Shown here: positions 12,911-28,468 of the stretch, one piece after another | Layout of the letters: the number at the start of each line of letters is the position of its first letter | Numbering within the stretch: position 1 is the first letter of the stretch | From: Selaginella moellendorffii | Taxonomy: Eukaryota; Streptophyta; Lycopodiopsida; Selaginellales; Selaginellaceae | DNA: 64,000 bases | Reading direction: 5' to 3' | Assembly: GCF_000143415.4 (NCBI RefSeq) | Contig: NW_003314370.1 | Location: 87,546-151,545 of the forward strand | The notes under the pieces: generated by a model | Seen by the model: only the letters and a program-made list of their open reading frames with translations | What the model was told of the DNA's origin: nothing | The model's database searches: none | Position numbers and translations under genes: made by a program

Positions 12911-15791
12911 TCAGTCAGACCCATCATCGGGCAAGCTTTGTCCAAAAATGTCGGGACAGTTGCTCCAGTCGCCCTGTGACCTTGCTTCCCAGTACCCACC
13001 TATGTACTTAAAAGTGCTCGATCCAATGTCCTTGTGAAACCATCGAGGTTGCCAGCCTCTCTCCTGCAACTTCCTAGCCTGCTACCACGGACACAGAATG
13101 AGCATCCCTTGAAGATGCAAAAACCGTAACATACCCTCCGCTGCTTCCCTTCTAACCGCAGCTTTTCGGAATTAGCCTGCTCGTATTCACCGTTTTCCAA
13201 ATGTCGTTGATCAGGTCTCAGTCGGGAATCTGTTGGTGGCAGCTTCTCCTGCACGCGTTTTACCATGAGAACTTGAGCGAATAAATGCTTTGAAAGACCT
13301 CGAGTCCTGGTGTGAGCTCGTTGACCGTTATTGCAAAAGAGCTTAAGTTGTATCTGGTAGGATAATCCGAAGGCAGGTTACGGGCCCAAAGCAGTTCCGC
13401 TTCGCACATAGGATCATAACCTCGCGGCTTCGTCGCCAGGTCTCCGTTCACGTAATACATGCTCCCGTCCCATTTCCCAAAAAGCGTTGCCAGCTTCTTA
13501 TTTGCTTTGTTATAGACAAAGCCATGAATCTGGAAAGAAAGGTTCAGCACTTTATCTTAAAACGAGAAATAGAATACCTGACCTGATGAGGATTACGATC
13601 AATTATAGACAGCTCCTTGAATTTAAGCTTGCAGGACATGTCGCGGTTTCCTTGAATGCGCATTGTGCCGTAGTGATCACAGTAAAGCTTTCCTAGTATG
13701 AGATTGTAAATTGATGTGGTCACCTGTCAAGTACGGTGTTAGACCAATCCAAATGCCGTTTGAACTACCTTAGACCATTGAAAAACTTCTCCGTCATCGA
13801 ATTCCAAGGTTAAAATTCCTACGGGGTCCAGCTGGATTGAACGCCCCCAAAATTTACTCTTTAGATTGCTGTCGCCCCAGAGTTTCCATCCACGTCCCTC
13901 ACAGTGACAGGCTACCACCATTGGATGGTGACTGACCTGTACAGACGAAGAAAATCAGTATCAAGTAGCAGAGAAAAAAGCTGACTAGCTAACCTTCTCG
14001 GAGAAAAATTTGACTCCCTTATCAGGATAGTCTGCTTCATACGTTTCTCCTAGCAAAGGATTGAACGGCTTACATATTCGACCATCTGTGGATGCATACC
14101 CGGAAACTGCAAACGCTGCGACGTACAAAATTCTCAGAAGACTATTACCCTGCAAATAGAACTTTTAAGAAGAGAAAATCACAAGGAGGCGGGCTTACCA
14201 TTTGGCCGCAAACGGCCGCTCTATCAAGAAGATAAGAGTATTCCAGGTCCTCGAAACACTTCTGCAACGAGGAGATTGGTTCGTTGAAATACACCGGGAG
14301 GCACACTTTCGTAAGGTCCTTCCCAATATTATCTTTGATAATGGACCAAAGGCTGAATCCCTTCTCCTTCTCCTTTGGATCCGGTAGCTTTTTGCGTCTG
14401 TTAACGATGGGATAGTCTTGGCTGAACAGCTCCATAGCTGGATCAGGAAGTACAGCTCTGGGGGTGCTGAGTACAGGCGAGTCTTCTCCATCTAAAGGAT
14501 CAGCTGATAACTGACGGTGAAGAAACGATGGACTCCGAAATGAGCCTGAGAGAGATTCGGCTGTGTCGAAATATAAGTCGTCGTCGTCATCAGTTTCCGC
14601 ATCGAGCATTTTGCCGTTGTCTTCCTCCGAATCCGATTCACTGCCTACAATAACACAGAAGTACAAAACTTAAGCATGGTTAACATGCTGTTTTTCCATA
14701 CCGTGATCTCTCTCCTGTGGCTGGTCTTCATGACTCCGAGACTCCTCCACTACTGTTGTCTCTAGCTCTACCTTTTCAGCCTGGAAAAAGTAAGACAAAA
14801 AGCATAAGCACGATCTAGGGGATGAAAAGGAGTACCACCTCTAGCTGATTCAACCTGTTCATCAAAAACAGGTACCTCTGCTGAAGTGGCGTTACTTTCT
14901 CCCTAAACTCCGTCAAAATTATGTTCTCGCAGTCCTTGATGACTCCCTGGCTGACGCCCGCTTCGATTAGCCTTTTCCTTAATCCGTCCGTCGAGATGGA
15001 GTCTTCTTCGTGCGGTTGGAGGCAAATTATCTTCGGAAGAAGATCTTTTCCAGCCTGCAGTGCCTCTAGCCAAGTAGCTCTGTCGTCCCTTGATTCTGCT
15101 CGCAGATGCAACGAGTTTGTTCCGGTAAAGATGTAGAACTTCTTGTCATCGGATTTGCTCTTACGAATGGACGCCACCTGGAGGGAGAAAATAAAGAACA
15201 AGTCTATCGTGGAAAGAAGAAAGAAACACGTACCATTAGATGAACATCACCAGAAGTTTTTCTCGGTCTCTTCTCGTTCCAGTGCTTCCTGGGCTTTCTC
15301 ATGAGTTTCTGTGCCTCGTCTCCAATCACACGCACACCTTTCTGGAGCTCCTGGTTGACGTAAAGCTTATCAGGTCCGTGAACCTTGTAGTACGAGAGAA
15401 CACCATCGTGAAGTACGAACCATCGCGACCTCCACCGCTTCCCAAAGTTGACCCACTTGTGGAGAACTCCAGCCACGTTGGGATTCGCGGCGCTGCTCCT
15501 CCCCTCGATCATCTCGTTCACTTCCACGCTCACGGATGGAGCTCGGGATGGGGCTCTCGAGAGCTCGCCCGATGGAGGTAGCTTTAGATGCTTGAGCTCC
15601 CCGGAATGAGCTACAAGAGGCGACTGCTCGGAGAATTTCGATGACGAGGAGCTGCTGGGATCCGTGAGAATCGGCGGCGGTGGCTTGAATTGCGTGCCAT
15701 TGACTCTGGATGGAGTACCTTGCCCGGGCATCGGCTTCGCCATTGAGCAGGCCGCCTTCTTCTCCGCGGGGGCGACGCAGCACGAGATCAT
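12911..15791 (-). CDS. Oxysterol-binding protein-related protein with PH domain (10 exons)
   Basis: About 799 residues. Exons: 15791-15234, 15177-14839, 14780-14702, 14644-14199, 14149-13994, 13936-13769, 13723-13583, 13529-13299, 13248-13135 and 13078-12911. ORPs move sterols and phosphoinositides between membranes at contact sites. The order is: N-terminal Pro/Ser-rich segment beginning MISCCVAP (shared with plant ORP1/2), a PH domain from about residue 106 ([20 protein letters not shown]), a coiled stretch, an acidic segment with an FFAT-like motif, then the ligand domain with [12 protein letters not shown] and VSHHPM (fingerprint usually SHHPP). The ATG at 15,791 is used because the codon before it is not a start. 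An AACCCTA box lies about 115 bp upstream. The Pro to Met change in the fingerprint is noteworthy but conservative in context. Confidence 0.93.
14550..14595 (-). other. FFAT-like VAP-binding motif within the ORP
   Basis: The protein reads [13 protein letters not shown]. The core LYFDTAE matches the FFAT consensus EFFDAxE at the aromatic, Phe, Asp and final Glu positions and has the required acidic tract before it. FFAT motifs bind the MSP domain of VAP proteins at the ER. A VAP27 gene lies 19 kb away in this window. Confidence 0.55.
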
Positions 15792-16441
15792 CAATCACGC
15801 ACGGAATTTCCAGCACCGAAATCTGCACCACGACGCAATCCACATTGAGCAAGGAATCCGGATTCCTCGCCCGACTTACCTCCGGGAGAGCGATCCCGCT
15901 CCAAGAACCCTAGAATTCCCCTGGCGCAATTCACAGGCGGCGATCCACGCCGCGGCGCCACGGAATTCCTGGCGATCATCTGCCGCCGGCTAGCGCAGAT
16001 CCATCGCTCAGATCCATGCTTGGACGCGCGTCGGCGTCGGCTCGGCAACGACCCTTGCGCTTCCCAACAACACGGACTCACGAGCGAGCACTGCTTAATA
16101 CGTCCTAAAAACGTGGTTCAATCGCCCACCGTCGGCTAAGCCCAGAGCCAGCGGCCCAGATGTGAGCGGAATCTAAAGGGTCATCGACGGTGGAACTTAT
16201 GCGAATATCCTCTCTTCTGAAAGCGAATATCTTCGAATCCAAGAGAAGGAACAGCCTTGGAACATCATAGTTTATCGAATTGTTTGTATTCTTCGAGAAG
16301 GTACAAACTATAGTCATAATACGATTCCATTCGAGAACAAAACATCACAAGCTCAGTGTTCCTAGAGAGCTCAAAAGAGTGAGCAAAATTGCAAAGAAAG
16401 ATCAACGAAAAAACTTACATGTTGATAGTGATGAAGGAACT
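15792..16441. other. Intergenic: ORP promoter and eL19 3' region
   Basis: 650 bases. AACCCTA at 15,906-15,912 is a telo-box upstream of the ORP. The rest, up to the eL19 stop at 16,442, shows no gene. Short GC-rich frames on the plus strand before 15,990 are antisense to the ORP first exon and leader. Confidence 0.6.
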
Positions 16442-17432
16442 CTACTTCTGTGCCAATCGTTCTTCCCGGCGAGCGATCTTCCTCTCCCGCGTCGCCTTGT
16501 TCTTGGCGCGCCTGGCCTCGAATTGATCGGTGAGAGTCTTCTCGCGAGCTTTCTCGGCCTTGAACTTGTGAATGTTCTCCATGAGGACGCGCTTATTCTT
16601 GAAAACGTTACCCTTGACCTTCATGTACATGCTGTGGTACATATGCTTGTCGATCTTCTTAGCGTCGCGGTACTTGCGAAGGAGACGGCGAAGAACACGC
16701 ATCCTCCGGAGCCAGACGATCTTGGATGGAAGCCGGGCTTCGCGAGTACCGTGTCTCTTACCTGAAAACCAGCGTCAGTCAAGAGAAAATCCAGAGAAAA
16801 GTTGGATAAAACGAGAAATAATCATCGAACCAAGAGGATCAAAGAAGTGGAAAAAGAAAAACCAGATCAACTAAGAACCCGAGAAAACCAGCAATCGATC
16901 AAAGTGACAAAACTAAGAATAAATCAACAAGACAAGAAAACAAAATCCAGATCAACTAAGAACCAGGCCAGCAATCGATCAGAGTGATAACCAATCAAAA
17001 CATCCAAGAAGTCAAAAGAAACAACCAAGACTCAATCAAAAAAGAACTCAAACATAAAAAAACAAAGAACAAATTCGATGAAGGAAAACTAGATCAGATC
17101 GAACAAATCCAGTACGAGCTAAAAGAACCCACCTTTGCCGGAGTGGCGACCCTTCCTCTTGGCCTCCAGCTCGCGGCGAGCGCGAGCGCGAGAGTGAATC
17201 TTCTGGGGCTTCTTGATTATGAGCCCATCCTTGACGAGCTTCCGGATGTTCTGCCCTGCGAGACACAGAAATTTCCAGCGTGAGGAGACTAGATCTAGAA
17301 ATGAGGTACCGCAAACTTACTGGAATTCGCCATGGAGATCTCGTTGACTTCATTGGGATCGAGCCACACCTTCTTCTGCCCGCACTTGAGAACCGACGCC
17401 GCCAGCCGCTTCTGGAGCGTAAGCGCCACCAT
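16442..17432 (-). CDS. RPL19: 60S ribosomal protein L19 (eL19), 3 exons
   Basis: Exons 17432-17321, 17255-17133 and 16761-16442 encode 184 residues. The start [20 protein letters not shown] is the highly conserved eL19 N-terminus and is followed by [20 protein letters not shown], the basic [20 protein letters not shown] region and the long basic C-terminal helix ([20 protein letters not shown]). This is shorter than most flowering-plant eL19 (a little over 200 residues), lacking part of the variable C-terminal tail, but close to animal and yeast lengths. The 371-bp second intron is unusually long for this region. Two telo-boxes lie in the 5' region. Confidence 0.97.
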
Positions 17433-17447
17433 CGCGCTCCTCCTCTC

Positions 17448-17477
17448 AAAACCCTAGCCGCCCTCCTAGAACCCTAA
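17448..17477. promoter_or_regulatory. Pair of telo-boxes upstream of eL19
   Basis: AAAACCCTA at about 17,448 and AACCCTAA at about 17,470, within 45 bases of the eL19 ATG. Telo-boxes near ribosomal-protein genes are well established in plants. Confidence 0.6.
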
Positions 17478-17544
17478 TTGCCTTAACTTGCTAACTTTTT
17501 TTAGAACTTCAAATCTCAGCCGTCCATTCTAGGTCATCTTGGAA

Positions 17545-18179
17545 TTACAATTGTCCAAACGAGCTCACAATAGTTTTCACTCGATCGCGAAACATTGGCG
17601 ACGCAATTCTCTTGCCTGGAACGTGGAATGGATTTGAAGTTACGTCAATGTACGCAGCGTGAAATCGCTGGAAAAACTGGAAAAAACTGTAAAAATCTGG
17701 AAGCAAAATCGAAGCTTACAGTCTTGATGTCGAGATCTTTGAGCTCCAAATCCGAGGTAACAAGCACGAATTTCACTCTTGTGTTGGTCATGTAGCCATA
17801 GCTGCGAGTGATCCAAGGTCGAGTGAAAAAAGGAATTGACAAAAAGGGGGAAGAACTCACACTTTGTAGTCCTCGGCTGGATACAAGAGTCCCAAGAAAT
17901 TGTCATTGAGATTCGTGCCAGTTCTTCGCAAAATACTCGCTGGAGAGAAAGTTCTTGAAGAAAGATCTAGAAAGGAAAGAAGAAATGAAGAACCAGACCT
18001 TTTTCATCGAAGACGTCCAGCGAGCAGTGGACAATGTAGTGGAATTTGAGCACATCGTCTCCTCCCGCGAAGCTTTGGAGGTAGAGCGGATTGTTCTATC
18101 GATCCAGAAGGTGAATTCCACTCACATTTTCAAGGATCACGCATACCTGCTGCCCCACAATCGCCACGCACAGGATCAT
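17545..18179 (-). CDS. TRAPPC2L: TRAPP complex subunit 2-like protein (5 small exons)
   Basis: Exons 18179-18147, 18096-about 17999, 17939-17861, 17801-17720 and 17676-17545 give 140 residues. TRAPP is the Rab-activating tethering complex of ER-Golgi and Golgi traffic; this longin-fold subunit belongs to its core. Recognition is from MILCVAIVGQQNNPLYLQSF at the N-terminus, DDVLKFHYIVHCSLDVFDEK, then DYKVYGYMTNTRVKFVLVTS and FFQRFHAAYIDVTSNPFHVP. Length and exon frames fit a complete gene. None of the exons is long enough to stand out alone. It is transcribed divergently from the DUF218 gene, the two ATGs being only 88 bp apart. Confidence 0.92.
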
Positions 18180-18200
18180 CGCCGGGAGGAAGAAGAAGAA

Positions 18201-18225
18201 CTAGGGTTCTTCCCTAAAACCCTAG
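18201..18225. promoter_or_regulatory. Palindromic telo-box pair in a bidirectional promoter
   Basis: Between the divergent starts at 18,179 and 18,268 lies CTAGGGTT followed by CCCTAAAACCCTAG, so telo-boxes point in both directions within 25 bases. With 88 bp between the ATGs, both genes must share this element or carry it in their leaders. Confidence 0.6.
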
Positions 18226-18267
18226 GTGTGGAGAATTTGATGCGGAGAAAGAGAGCGCGATCGAGGA

Positions 18268-19389
18268 ATGCGCTTGCTCTCTTACGCGGATGACTGCGAC
18301 TCCGACGAAGGTGAGTCGGATCTAGAGGGCGGGCGGAGGAGAAGATCTCTCACCGGCCGGGGCGCGATGCTGCGCTACTTGAGCCGCAAGATCCACAGGT
18401 ATTTCAAGCCGGATCCGTCGAGATTGCTGGGGATTTTCCTGCTGCTGGGCTCGATCTTGCTGCTGATGGTGTATCTAGGGGAGAATGGAGGCATCCTGCT
18501 GCCTTATTCTCGCGATCCAGCGATGGAAAACCATCCATTTGCTGGATTGACGAGCCTAGTGATGGTCGCTGGGCATGCTGTCTACACGAGTAGGATTTGT
18601 GCCAAGGCAAACGAGGAGAGCTCTTGGTTCTTGGAGCCTTATCAGAGAAACTCTGGACAGGCTGCTACGTTTCTAGAGCACATCCATCGAGGTGTGGAGG
18701 CGGCGTCTAGAGACAATCAATCGCTACTTCTTTTCAGCGGAGGAGAGACGAGGAAAGAAGCTGGGCCTAGGAGTGAAGCTCAGAGCTACTGGAGTGTGGC
18801 GGACGCGAATGACTGGTTCGGTATGTTCCATCTTTTTTCTCGCTGGTTGATTAGCTATGGTCGATTGTTCTTAAAGTTTTTCTTTTCTTTTCGCAGGGCA
18901 TTCTTCCAGCGTTCGTGATCGAGCAGTCACAGAAGAGTACGCAAGGGATAGTTTCGAGAATTTGCTCTTCAGCATTTGCCGGTTTAGAGAACTCACTGGA
19001 CAGTATCCACAAAATATAACTGTAAGAGCTCTTTTTTGGACGTGATTGTTTTCATATCTCTTGTGTTCCAGGTTGTGAGCTACCATTTCAAGCAGCACAG
19101 ATTCGTGGCCCTGCATCGTTCAGCTTTGAAGTTCCCTCGTGAGAGATTTGCATACCTCGGAACGCTTCCAGCGATTTCTACAGCGGCCGCGGCTGCGAGA
19201 GGAGAGCTTTTTGTACAAGAACAGTTTAGGAAAGACCCGTATGGATGCATTGGACAACTTCGTGAGAAGCGGATCAAGCGCGATCCTTTTGCGAGGCTCA
19301 TCCCGTATCCAGCAGGTTGTCCCGAGATTGCCAACTTGTTTACGTACTGCGGCAGCAGCGTGATATCCCGGAGGCTACCATGGAACTAG
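18268..19389 (+). CDS. DUF218 (YdcF-like) membrane protein, 3 exons
   Basis: Exons 18268-18820, 18897-19021 and 19072-19389 encode 331 residues. A cytoplasmic Arg-rich N-terminus is followed by one membrane segment ([18 protein letters not shown], about residues 52-69) and a DUF218 domain: [54 protein letters not shown] and [14 protein letters not shown]. The GGxTR and SEA motifs are the conserved core of this family, found in bacteria, fungi and plants. Its enzymatic role in plants is not established, and I make no substrate claim. The protein ends where plant homologues end (RRLPWN). Confidence 0.88.
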
Positions 19390-19919
19390 AAAGAAAAATG
19401 GTAAGCTTTTACTTCATCTCTAGTCAAGTGCTCACCACTTATACTGCAGAAACTCGTAATTCAAGAACAAGAGACCAAGATGTAAGATTTCTATTCGAGT
19501 AGCCAAGTGTTCTCACATTTTAACCTTGTACTGCAGGATGCATTGAAGAACTTGAGAAAAAAGAAAGGTGCGATTTTTCTTTTGGATAAGTAGTCCTCCG
19601 GGTTTCTCACAGCTTTTACTACCGCTACTGCAGAGAATTGCCACTCCCCTCGAGAAACTCCCACGTATGGGATGATCACATCACTCCTCAGTTCAGCTCC
19701 AGACAAGGTTCGCTCTCCCCTGCGCAAAACACATCAATCAGTTAAGAGATTTTGCCAGCGAAGTACTATCACGACGGCAGATCCATCTTTCAAACGGAAG
19801 GAAAAGCTTATCCTTTTCGAGGAAGGAAGAAACAAGGCTCCATCAATCGTCCAGCCAGCAAACATGGCAAAGCAGGAAGGACATGGCAAAACAGGAGGTA
19901 GAAGCCTCCATTCTTTCTA
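19380..19919 (+). pseudogene. Unrecognised small spliced coding remnant overlapping the DUF218 stop
   Basis: After the DUF218 stop, three intron-like intervals of 49, 55 and 66 bp (19401-19449, 19482-19536, 19568-19633), each with a GTAAG-type or GTGCG donor and a TGCAG acceptor, separate short exons. The ATG at 19,380 overlaps the DUF218 stop in another frame. Read through, the exons would give a Lys/Glu-rich coil (MELERKM, KLVIQEQETKM, DALKNLRKKK) continuing to about 19,919. But the second junction is one base short (ATGTAAG where ATG-GTAAG would keep frame), so the frame breaks as the sequence stands. It could be a decayed gene, a spliced 3' untranslated region or a sequence error. I do not recognise the product. 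Confidence 0.35.
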
Positions 19920-20588
19920 GCAGAGGTTTCGCTCGCTCGCGCAAAGCTAAACGTGGACAACTTGAAGACGATGGTGGTAACATATCACGCACACAAACCA
20001 CGATTAGAGAAGCTTACAAACGATGCTAATCGCGAGAAGCTTATATTGAAATCCAATCGCGGAAGCGCGTGGTTCGCCCCAATGCGCGCATGGTTTTGTT
20101 TTGTTTGCCCATTGCTCCGGCTGTACGCACGGTTTGACCGCGCAATTTCCTGGGAATAGTTTAGACCGGTGGAATCGAGCCCGTGATCTCCTCGTGGTTT
20201 AGTTTAGGGCGTGAGCCAAGTTTAAAATCTCTCTCTCTCTCTCCCTCTTGTGTATCGCATTGTCGTCGTCGTCTTGCGCGAGCGAACTACTACTATCTCT
20301 TTCTCCTCATAAATCGCGCCCTTGCAAGCGCGCTCCTTCGCGTTTTGTTTCGTTGCTAGCTACGATCACTGGCCAGGGCAGCAGGCATGTGGAATTCAAT
20401 GGAGCGCAAACAATCCCTCCAGTGGAGCGCGTAGCAGCCAGCATTGTCCCATTCGGATCATCGCGCGCTCGATCTACTTTCGAAATTCTCTCCTCTCTCT
20501 CTCTCTCTCTCTCCCAGGGCGAAATTTCGAAATATTCCGGGGTTTGTAGCGTTCTTGATCGATCGCCAGGGCGGCAGCGGCAGCGGCG
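19920..20588. other. Intergenic and leader region of the C2H2 gene
   Basis: About 670 bases. A CT-rich tract (about 20,228-20,245) and a longer (CT)n run (about 20,489-20,513) lie in the probable 5' leader of the zinc-finger gene; such GA/CT tracts are common in plant leaders. TTTAGGGC occurs at about 20,202. No other gene was seen. Confidence 0.6.
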
Positions 20589-22086
20589 ATGCCGGGGCCA
20601 TGGCTTTCTTGGACAAGAACGCTCTCGTGCAAATCCGACACCAAGGATGTGGTCTACGATCCCAAGCACCAGCGGCATTCTTCCAGGATCCAGCCAGCGC
20701 TGGCGTCGCCGGTGGTCAATCCAGTTCCATTCCACGCCAAGGGCAAGAACCCCGGTACCAAATCTTCCGCGCAGCCTCAGCATTCCTCGTCCCTGATCAG
20801 TCGATCGTCGTGCAACTGCTCCAATCTCAAGGACATCGTGCACGGCAACACCAGGGTGATCCACAGGGCGTCGTCGTCGGGGAGTCCACAATCGATCAAA
20901 GACTCGGCGGATTTTCTCAACGAGGTCTCGCAAGATGCCCTGTTCCTGGAAGATCACGATAATCACCACTACAACAGCGCGTCCCCTTGCGGCGATGCCC
21001 CTTTGCTGCTACCATCCTCCACCTCCTCGTCATCGAGCTCGAGCTCCGGCAACCATCGCCAGGTGCTCGTGGTGTCGCGCAAGAGATTTGGGGGCTCTTG
21101 TAATGGCTGCAATGTGCTCGACACCATGGATTCCATGGTGGCGTCGTGCAAGGATTCGTCGTCCGTGGCCTCCGCGGCGAGCATGATCGCTCGGAATTGC
21201 AATCTCCCGCATATCAGCTGCCAGAAATGCGGGGATTGCTTCACCAAGATCGATGCTCTCGAGCACCATCACACCATCCAGCATGCAGGTATGTATAATC
21301 TTGCTCTTCTCTTTTCCATTTCGATCTCTTCCTCTCTTTGATCGACTCAATATTCTCGCGATATCTTTCCTTCTCCCGCGATCGATGTGTTCTTGATCGT
21401 CGCAAAATATTCTCTCTTTGATCGACCGTTTCCATGATCATTCTAATTCTTTGTGTTCTTCAGTGTCGGAGCTGGGGCGCGGCGATTCCTCGCGCAACAT
21501 CATCGAGATCATCTTCCGCAGCAGCTGGATCTCGAGCAACAGCTCCATCGGCCGCATCGAGCGCGTGCTCAAGGTCCACAACTCCCAGCGCACGCTCGCG
21601 CGATTCGAGGACTACCGCGACAGCGTGAAGCTCCGCGCCAATTGCATGGCCCGCAAGAACGCGCGCTGCATCGCCGACGGCAACGAGCTCTTGCGCTTCT
21701 ACGGATCCAGCGTCGCGTGCCCGCTGGGAGCGCACGGATCCAGCAGCGTCTGCAGCCTCGCGCACTGTTCCATATGCCGGATCATCCGCTCGGGCTTCGT
21801 CTCCAAGAACACCAAGGGGATTTGCACGACCGCCACGAGCAGTAGCGCTCATGTGGAGGAGAGCTTCGGTGGCAATGCGGGCAAGAGGGCGATGGTCGTC
21901 TGCCGGGTGATCGCCGGGAGGAGCTACCGGACGTCTTGCTCGACGAACGGCATAGGGGAGATCTCGGGCTGCCCCAACGGCTACGATTCGGTGGTGGGCG
22001 GGATTGGATCCGACGGTGGGAGCTTGGTGGTGTTTAATCCCAGGGCTGTGCTTCCTTGCTTTGTTGTAATTTACAAGTGTGGTTAA
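20589..22086 (+). CDS. C2H2 zinc-finger protein with PARP-catalytic-like C-terminal domain (2 exons)
   Basis: Exons 20589-21288 and 21464-22086 give 440 residues. The first 210 are low-complexity (Ser, Pro, His-rich). A single C2H2 finger lies near residues 212-232 (CQKCGDCFTKIDALEHHHTIQH), split from the following domain by the intron. The rest (GDSSRNIIEIIFRSSW, IERVLKVHNSQRTLARFEDYR, DGNELLRFYGSSVACPLG, CSICRIIRSGF, NPRAVLPCFVVIYKC) is the PARP-like fold of a plant-specific family that includes At1g75710. Members lack a proven ADP-ribosyltransferase activity, and I see no reason to assume it here. A nuclear role is likely. Confidence 0.88.
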
Positions 22087-24094
22087 GTTTTTTCTTTTTC
22101 TTTTTCCCGTTGTAAGAGACTATTATCATTATCAAAACATAATTATTAAAATTATTATTAAAAATGTTATTATTGAGTGAAAGTGAATGATAATCTTTCT
22201 GGAGGTGTATATGCCTAGTATGATTGAAGTGGATCCAAATCATGGACTCCAGATTTTTGCTGACTGGCCATCTCTTCTCTTTAGCTTCTTGGGTTAATAT
22301 ATGGTTCATAATGACAGGAGTTGAAGAAGCTGGGTCAAAGAACAATTAGGGGGTGTTGTTCCCTTGTCACAAGATCTCATAAACAAGCTGCTTGTCTATG
22401 ATTTTTTGTCAATGCAGCAAGAGAAATAAGTGGGAACTAAGTCAATGGGAGCTCCTGTTCATGCAGCAGGAGAAATAAGTGGGAACCAAGTCAATGGGAG
22501 CTCCTGTTCATGAGGTTTGAAACTGTGGAAACTGGCTGGCACATGAAAATAGTGAACCAGAATCATGGTGTTGTCTAAAGTGATTTGTTTTTTTCTGTTG
22601 CTAGAGCATAACCATATTCATTGTTTGAAACCAAGTGTGCCATTTGGCAAAATGAGGAGAGAAAAAAAAGTAGATTCTCCTCTCCATGATGTAAGTCTTC
22701 TAGAATCAATGCATCATCACTTATGGTAACAGCAAACGCTCAAAACGAAAAGAGAATCAACCCATCATCAGTTAGTAGCAAAGCTGTGTTTGCTGCTTGA
22801 CAATGATAGACAGATAGCTGACTCTTTCTCCGTGCTTATTTGCATTGTGTGTTCTTTCTCTTCTTGATGGACATGATCTTGTTTTTGGATGATATTCTTA
22901 CTGTGATAGTGGAATTAAATGTTGAGCCATGTGCAAATTTCTTCAAATCTACTGCTGGAATCCTGGCAAGATTTAAACGCCACAGATGGGATTGAGTCCT
23001 CCCTTGAGCTTGGCCCAATTTAATCCCCACTTGAATGATCCTGAACTTCTATTCATTCCCTCTCTGGCCGGAGCTTCAAAAACACGTTAAGTGGCCATCT
23101 TGTTCGACTGACGTCTGTCTGGGCTCCTCACTGCACTGCAGCCATTTCGCTGTCGAGAAAAAGTTTCAGCTGGCTGTGCCTGTGCGTGAGCTTGCCACCA
23201 CCACCACTTGTCCACCCCCTTCAATTCCATCCAAGTTGAAAACGGGCCTTCTTCCTGTCCGAACCTTTCACTTTGTCCATACCTTGAACGGTGTGTTTAA
23301 ACGGCTTTTACTCGCAGCACGCAGCCAGGCAGCCCAGGCAACAGGCATCTACAGAGCCAAGCGAGAAGATGCACAAATCCAAAGCCAGTAAATATCCACA
23401 AAAAAAAGAGCGAAAAAGAAGGAAAAGAGATAGCAAGGCCAAGAACAAAACCAGCTCAGGTGTGGACATCAGAAACAAGCCGGAAGCAAGCAGCCAAAAT
23501 GATTGTTATATCGACATCAATGGTTTTGAGTCAGGGGAGCCAGGCAGCCAGCCAAAGCAGCTAAACAGTTACGTCCAAAGTAAAGGAGCGCTGCTGCGCT
23601 TTGCAGCAGCACTGCACATTGACGCACTCAATTTCCAGGGCCAGCACTTTAAGCAACACATTACACGTCCCTAGTACAAGACTGACCAGGATAGCCGAGC
23701 TCAAACAAACACACAAGCTCTGGGAAAGCTTACAGCGACATCCTTAAGCATGCATACGAACAAACTGGAACCAGTAAGACGCTGGTACCATGAAAAGTGG
23801 AAAGGAAGAAAAAGGCAGAGACTTGGAAGAAGGACGCGCGGAAAACCAAAAGTCATCCGGCGGTACCGTCAGTCAAGATGCTGGTGGTGTTTGAACAGCT
23901 GCCTAGCTACTAGGTCATGAGTTTCTAGGATGCCGAGGACCGCAAAATAGCATGAAGAAGCCCCCTACCTCCTAGTTGCTGAATCTAGAACACGTCTACT
24001 ATGCACAGCATAGAATCAACAAGACAGACACGGACGAGACTCGAGAAGAAATGAAAAAGAACAAGAGAAAAGAAAGAATGAGGGCAGTAAAATG
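22087..24094. other. 2-kb intergenic region without a supported gene
   Basis: This interval separates two convergent genes. It holds a 49-bp tandem duplication (listed separately) and, near 23,590, a small GC-rich hairpin around AGCGCTGCTGC / GCAGCAGC. Frames of 120-130 residues on the plus strand at 23,035-23,674 are rich in Lys, Gln and Ser, start at arbitrary points and resemble nothing I know. Part of the right side is probably 3' untranslated sequence of the BEACH gene. Confidence 0.6.
22412..22509. repeat. 49-bp tandem duplication (two copies, 2 mismatches)
   Basis: ATGCAGCAAGAGAAATAAGT at 22,412 is repeated as ATGCAGCAGGAGAAATAAGT at 22,461, and the copies continue together to CTCCTGTTC. 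Only two positions differ over 49 bases, so the duplication is recent. It lies in the 3' flank of the C2H2 gene. Confidence 0.92.
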
Positions 24095-28356
<4,262 letters not shown>

Positions 28357-28468
28357 CGTCGCATGATGGAGCAGGAGAAATGCGCACCCGGCCCTAAAAT
28401 ATTCTAGAGAGAGTAATATCGGTGCTCTGTTTCGTCAAATTGACAAAAGAGAGAGAGCAAGACAAGGA

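Noticed and set aside
23035-23674. Possible small genes of 118 and 127 residues
   Set aside because: No splice structure, no domain, biased composition; most likely spacer or 3' untranslated sequence.
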